DNA from: Tannerella sp.
GTDB taxonomy: Bacteria; Bacteroidota; Bacteroidia; Bacteroidales; Tannerellaceae
NCBI GenBank assembly: GCA_031262895.1
Contig: JAISGW010000043.1
Span: 1-5,778 of the forward strand
Length of the DNA: 5,778 nt
Direction of reading: 5' to 3'
The position numbers were made by a program, and so were the translations under genes. How positions within the stretch are numbered: the stretch's first letter is position 1; every line of letters starts with the position of its first letter. Below, in pieces: positions 3,660-5,778 of this stretch. Below the pieces are notes generated by a model. That model was not told the origin of the DNA, searched no databases, and saw nothing but the letters and a program-made list of their open reading frames with translations.

Positions 3660-5778
3660 TTATTTTATCAAATCCACACGTCCTTGTACTTCCGTCAAGA
3701 CCTGCTTGGCGATAGAGCTGGATACGGCCGCATAATGGTCGAACTGCATCGAGGAGGTGGCGCGTCCGGAGGTGATGGTACGCAGGGCGGTCACATAGCC
3801 GAAGGTCTCTGCCAAGGGCACCTTCGCCTTAACGATGCGTGCGCCGGTACGACTGGTTTCCATCCCTTCCACTTGCCCGCGGCGTTTGTTGAGGTCGCCG
3901 ATGACATCGCCCATACTTTCTTCGGGGGTCACAACCTCCAATTTCATGATGGGTTCCATCAAGACAGGGCCGGCCTTGGCACAGGCGTTCTTGAACGCCT
4001 GCAAGGCGCAGATTTCGAAGGAAAGCTGGTCGGAGTCCACAGGGTGGAAGGAGCCGTCTATCAGGGTCACCTTCAAGCGGTCCATCGGGTAGCCTGCCAG
4101 CACACCATTTTTCATGGCCTTCTGGAAGCCCTTCTGCACCGAGGGGATAAATTCCTTGGGGATATTGCCACCCTTTACCTCGTCGACGAACTCCAAGTCG
4201 CCCTCGAATTCAGGTGCAGTAGGTTCTACGCGCACGATGATATCGGCGAACTTGCCGCGACCGCCGGTTTGCTTCTTGTAAACCTCACGCAGCTCGAAGG
4301 GCTTGGTAATGGCCTCCTTGTAGGATACCTGCGGGCGACCTTGGTTGCATTCCACCTTGAACTCGCGCTTGAGGCGGTCGATGATGATTTCCAAGTGCAA
4401 CTCGCCCATGCCGCTGATGACGGTCTGGCCGGTTTCCTCGTTAGTCTGTACCCGGAAGGTGGGGTCTTCCTCGGCCAGTTTAGCCAAGCCGATACCCATC
4501 TTGTCCAGATCTTTCTGCGTCTTGGGTTCCACAGCCACGCCGATGACGGGGTCGGGAAATTCCATAGACTCCAGCACAATGGGGTTATTCACATCGCAGA
4601 GCGTGTCGCCGGTGCGTATGTCTTTGAAACCTACGCCCGCGCCGATGTCGCCGCAACCAATAACTTCTACTGGATTCTGCTTGTTAGAGTGCATCTGAAA
4701 AAGGCGGGAGATGCGTTCCTTCTTGTCCGAACGGGTGTTCAGCACGTAGGAGCCAGCATGCAATTCGCCCGCGTAAACCCGGAAGAAGCAAAGGCGTCCG
4801 ACGTAGGGGTCTGTGGCTATCTTGAATGCCAGGGCGGTGAGGGGTTCCTCCACCAATGGGTGGCGTTCGATAACCTTGTTCGGGTCGCGCGGGTCGGTAC
4901 CCTCGATGGCGGGGGTGTCGGCCGGGCTGGGCAGATAGGCGCACACGGCGTCCAAAAGGGACTGCACACCCTTGTTCTTAAACGAAGAGCCGCAAATCAT
5001 CGGGCAAAGGTGCATGGCGATAGTGCCTTTGCGCAGAGCCGCATGGATTTCGTCTTCGGTGATTTTCGACGGGTCGTCGAAATATTTCTCCATCAGGGTG
5101 TCGTCGACTTCAGCCAGGGTTTCCAGCATCTTGTCGCGCCATTCCTTGGCTTCGGCCATGAGGTTCGCGGGAACGTCGTCCACTTCATATTCAGCGCCGA
5201 GGGTCTCGTCGTGCCAGAAGATAGCCTTCATGCGTATCAGGTCAACCACACCTTTGAAGTTCTCTTCTGCCCCTACAGGTATCTGTATCGGACAGGGATG
5301 TGCACCGAGGATGTCCTTCACCTGGCGTACGACCTCGAAGAAGTTGGCGCCCGAGCGGTCCATCTTATTGACGTAGCCGATGCGCGGCACATGATACTTG
5401 TCGGCCTGGCGCCATACTGTTTCCGACTGAGGTTCCACGCCGCCCACAGCGCAGAAGGTGGCCACGGCACCGTCGAGGACGCGCAGCGAACGTTCCACCT
5501 CAACGGTGAAGTCCACGTGCCCCGGGGTATCAATCAGGTTGATTTTATATTTCTTGTCCTTGTAGTCCCAAAAGGTGGTAGTGGCAGCCGAGGTAATGGT
5601 AATGCCTCGCTCCTGCTCCTGCGCCATCCAGTCCATGGTGGCTGCGCCGTCATGGACTTCACCGATTTTATGGGTCAAGCCGGTGTAATAAAGGATGCGT
5701 TCTGACGTCGTCGTCTTGCCGGCATCAATGTGTGCCATGATGCCGATGTTGCGGGTGTTTTCTAGCGAGTTTCTTCGC
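3660..5778 (-). CDS. fusA: Elongation factor G (EF-G, translational GTPase), 5' end cut by the window edge
   Basis: EF-G is the cytosolic GTPase that drives tRNA-mRNA translocation and, with RRF, ribosome recycling. Counting from the first visible Met (5738), it shows the G1 loop AHIDAGKTT (2-10), switch I RGITITSAATT (44-54), DTPGH (70-74, catalytic His74), NKMD (124-127) and the G5 region GSSFKNKG (250-257). Domain II follows from about residue 300, domain III around 395-475 and domain IV from about 480, with the tip GSFHPVDSD (562-570; His565 at the decoding-site position). The C-terminal domain V ends VDLIK. All GTPase motifs are intact, which fits the housekeeping EF-G1 and not the Bacteroides paralogue EF-G2 reported to lack GTPase activity. 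The Met at 5738 is not the start: the frame stays open to the edge and adds RRNSLENTRNIGI, the normal EF-G N-terminus. Base 5778 is G, compatible with an ATG at 5780-5778, for about 706 residues. Confidence 0.98.
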   Translation of the reverse strand, partial: RRNSLENTRNIGIMAHIDAGKTTTSERILYYTGLTHKIGEVHDGAATMDWMAQEQERGITITSAATTTFWDYKDKKYKINLIDTPGHVDFTVEVERSLRVLDGAVATFCAVGGVEPQSETVWRQADKYHVPRIGYVNKMDRSGANFFEVVRQVKDILGAHPCPIQIPVGAEENFKGVVDLIRMKAIFWHDETLGAEYEVDDVPANLMAEAKEWRDKMLETLAEVDDTLMEKYFDDPSKITEDEIHAALRKGTIAMHLCPMICGSSFKNKGVQSLLDAVCAYLPSPADTPAIEGTDPRDPNKVIERHPLVEEPLTALAFKIATDPYVGRLCFFRVYAGELHAGSYVLNTRSDKKERISRLFQMHSNKQNPVEVIGCGDIGAGVGFKDIRTGDTLCDVNNPIVLESMEFPDPVIGVAVEPKTQKDLDKMGIGLAKLAEEDPTFRVQTNEETGQTVISGMGELHLEIIIDRLKREFKVECNQGRPQVSYKEAITKPFELREVYKKQTGGRGKFADIIVRVEPTAPEFEGDLEFVDEVKGGNIPKEFIPSVQKGFQKAMKNGVLAGYPMDRLKVTLIDGSFHPVDSDQLSFEICALQAFKNACAKAGPVLMEPIMKLEVVTPEESMGDVIGDLNKRRGQVEGMETSRTGARIVKAKVPLAETFGYVTALRTITSGRATSSMQFDHYAAVSSSIAKQVLTEVQGRVDLIK

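Noticed and set aside
4226..4579. 117-codon minus-strand frame inside fusA
   Set aside because: It is a shifted frame of fusA with Trp/Ser/Pro-rich out-of-frame composition and no sign of a frameshift in EF-G.
5736..5738. ATG at 5738 as the fusA start
   Set aside because: It encodes the internal Met just before the G1 loop (NIGIMAHIDAGKTT). The frame is open upstream to the window edge and encodes the normal EF-G N-terminal strand.
1..5778. Search for a mobile element, CRISPR array, tRNA, riboswitch or novel accessory system
   Set aside because: Coding density is nearly complete with standard ribosomal genes in standard order. I saw no repeats, transposase fragments, tRNA-like cloverleaf or unexplained gap above 64 nt.

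Overview
The window is a stretch of a bacterial ribosomal-protein superoperon. All nine genes are on the minus strand, so transcription runs from the right edge to the left. In transcription order they are fusA (5' end cut by the window edge), rpsJ, rplC, rplD, rplW, rplB, rpsS, rplV and rpsC (only the first 53 codons are inside). This is the end of the str operon running straight into the first eight genes of the S10 operon. No tuf gene lies between fusA and rpsJ.

Protein sequences point to Bacteroidota, most likely order Bacteroidales. S3 begins MGQKVNPISNRLGIIRGWDS, L22 has a basic N-terminal extension beginning MGARKR, L2 has NPVDHPMGGGEGRASGG, and EF-G resembles the Bacteroides EF-G1 type. 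Weak or absent Shine-Dalgarno motifs ahead of most genes also fit that phylum. Base composition looks roughly balanced, on the G+C-rich side for the order; I did not compute it. I do not assign a genus.

Layout: rpsC 1-160, rplV 165-578, rpsS 596-865, rplB 886-1710, rplW 1718-2011, rplD 2015-2653, rplC 2653-3270, rpsJ 3290-3595, fusA 3660-5778. Gaps in transcription order are 64, 19, -1 (TAATG overlap), 3, 7, 20, 17 and 4 nt. There is no non-coding stretch above 64 nt, and no RNA gene, mobile element, CRISPR array or clear promoter. The products act together: EF-G drives translocation on the ribosome, S10, S19 and S3 build the 30S head, and L3, L4, L23, L2 and L22 are 50S proteins that bind 23S rRNA around the peptidyl-transferase centre and exit tunnel.

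This is a conserved housekeeping region and I found no new biological system. The item most worth a second look is the 64-nt fusA-rpsJ gap. It holds a 13-bp hairpin whose three G-U pairs favour folding in the sense RNA, with an AUG in its loop that opens a nine-codon frame ending 10 nt before rpsJ. Smaller points are a strong Shine-Dalgarno match for rplW inside the end of rplD, the TAATG junction of rplC and rplD, and replacement of the L3 glutamine that PrmB methylates in E. coli.
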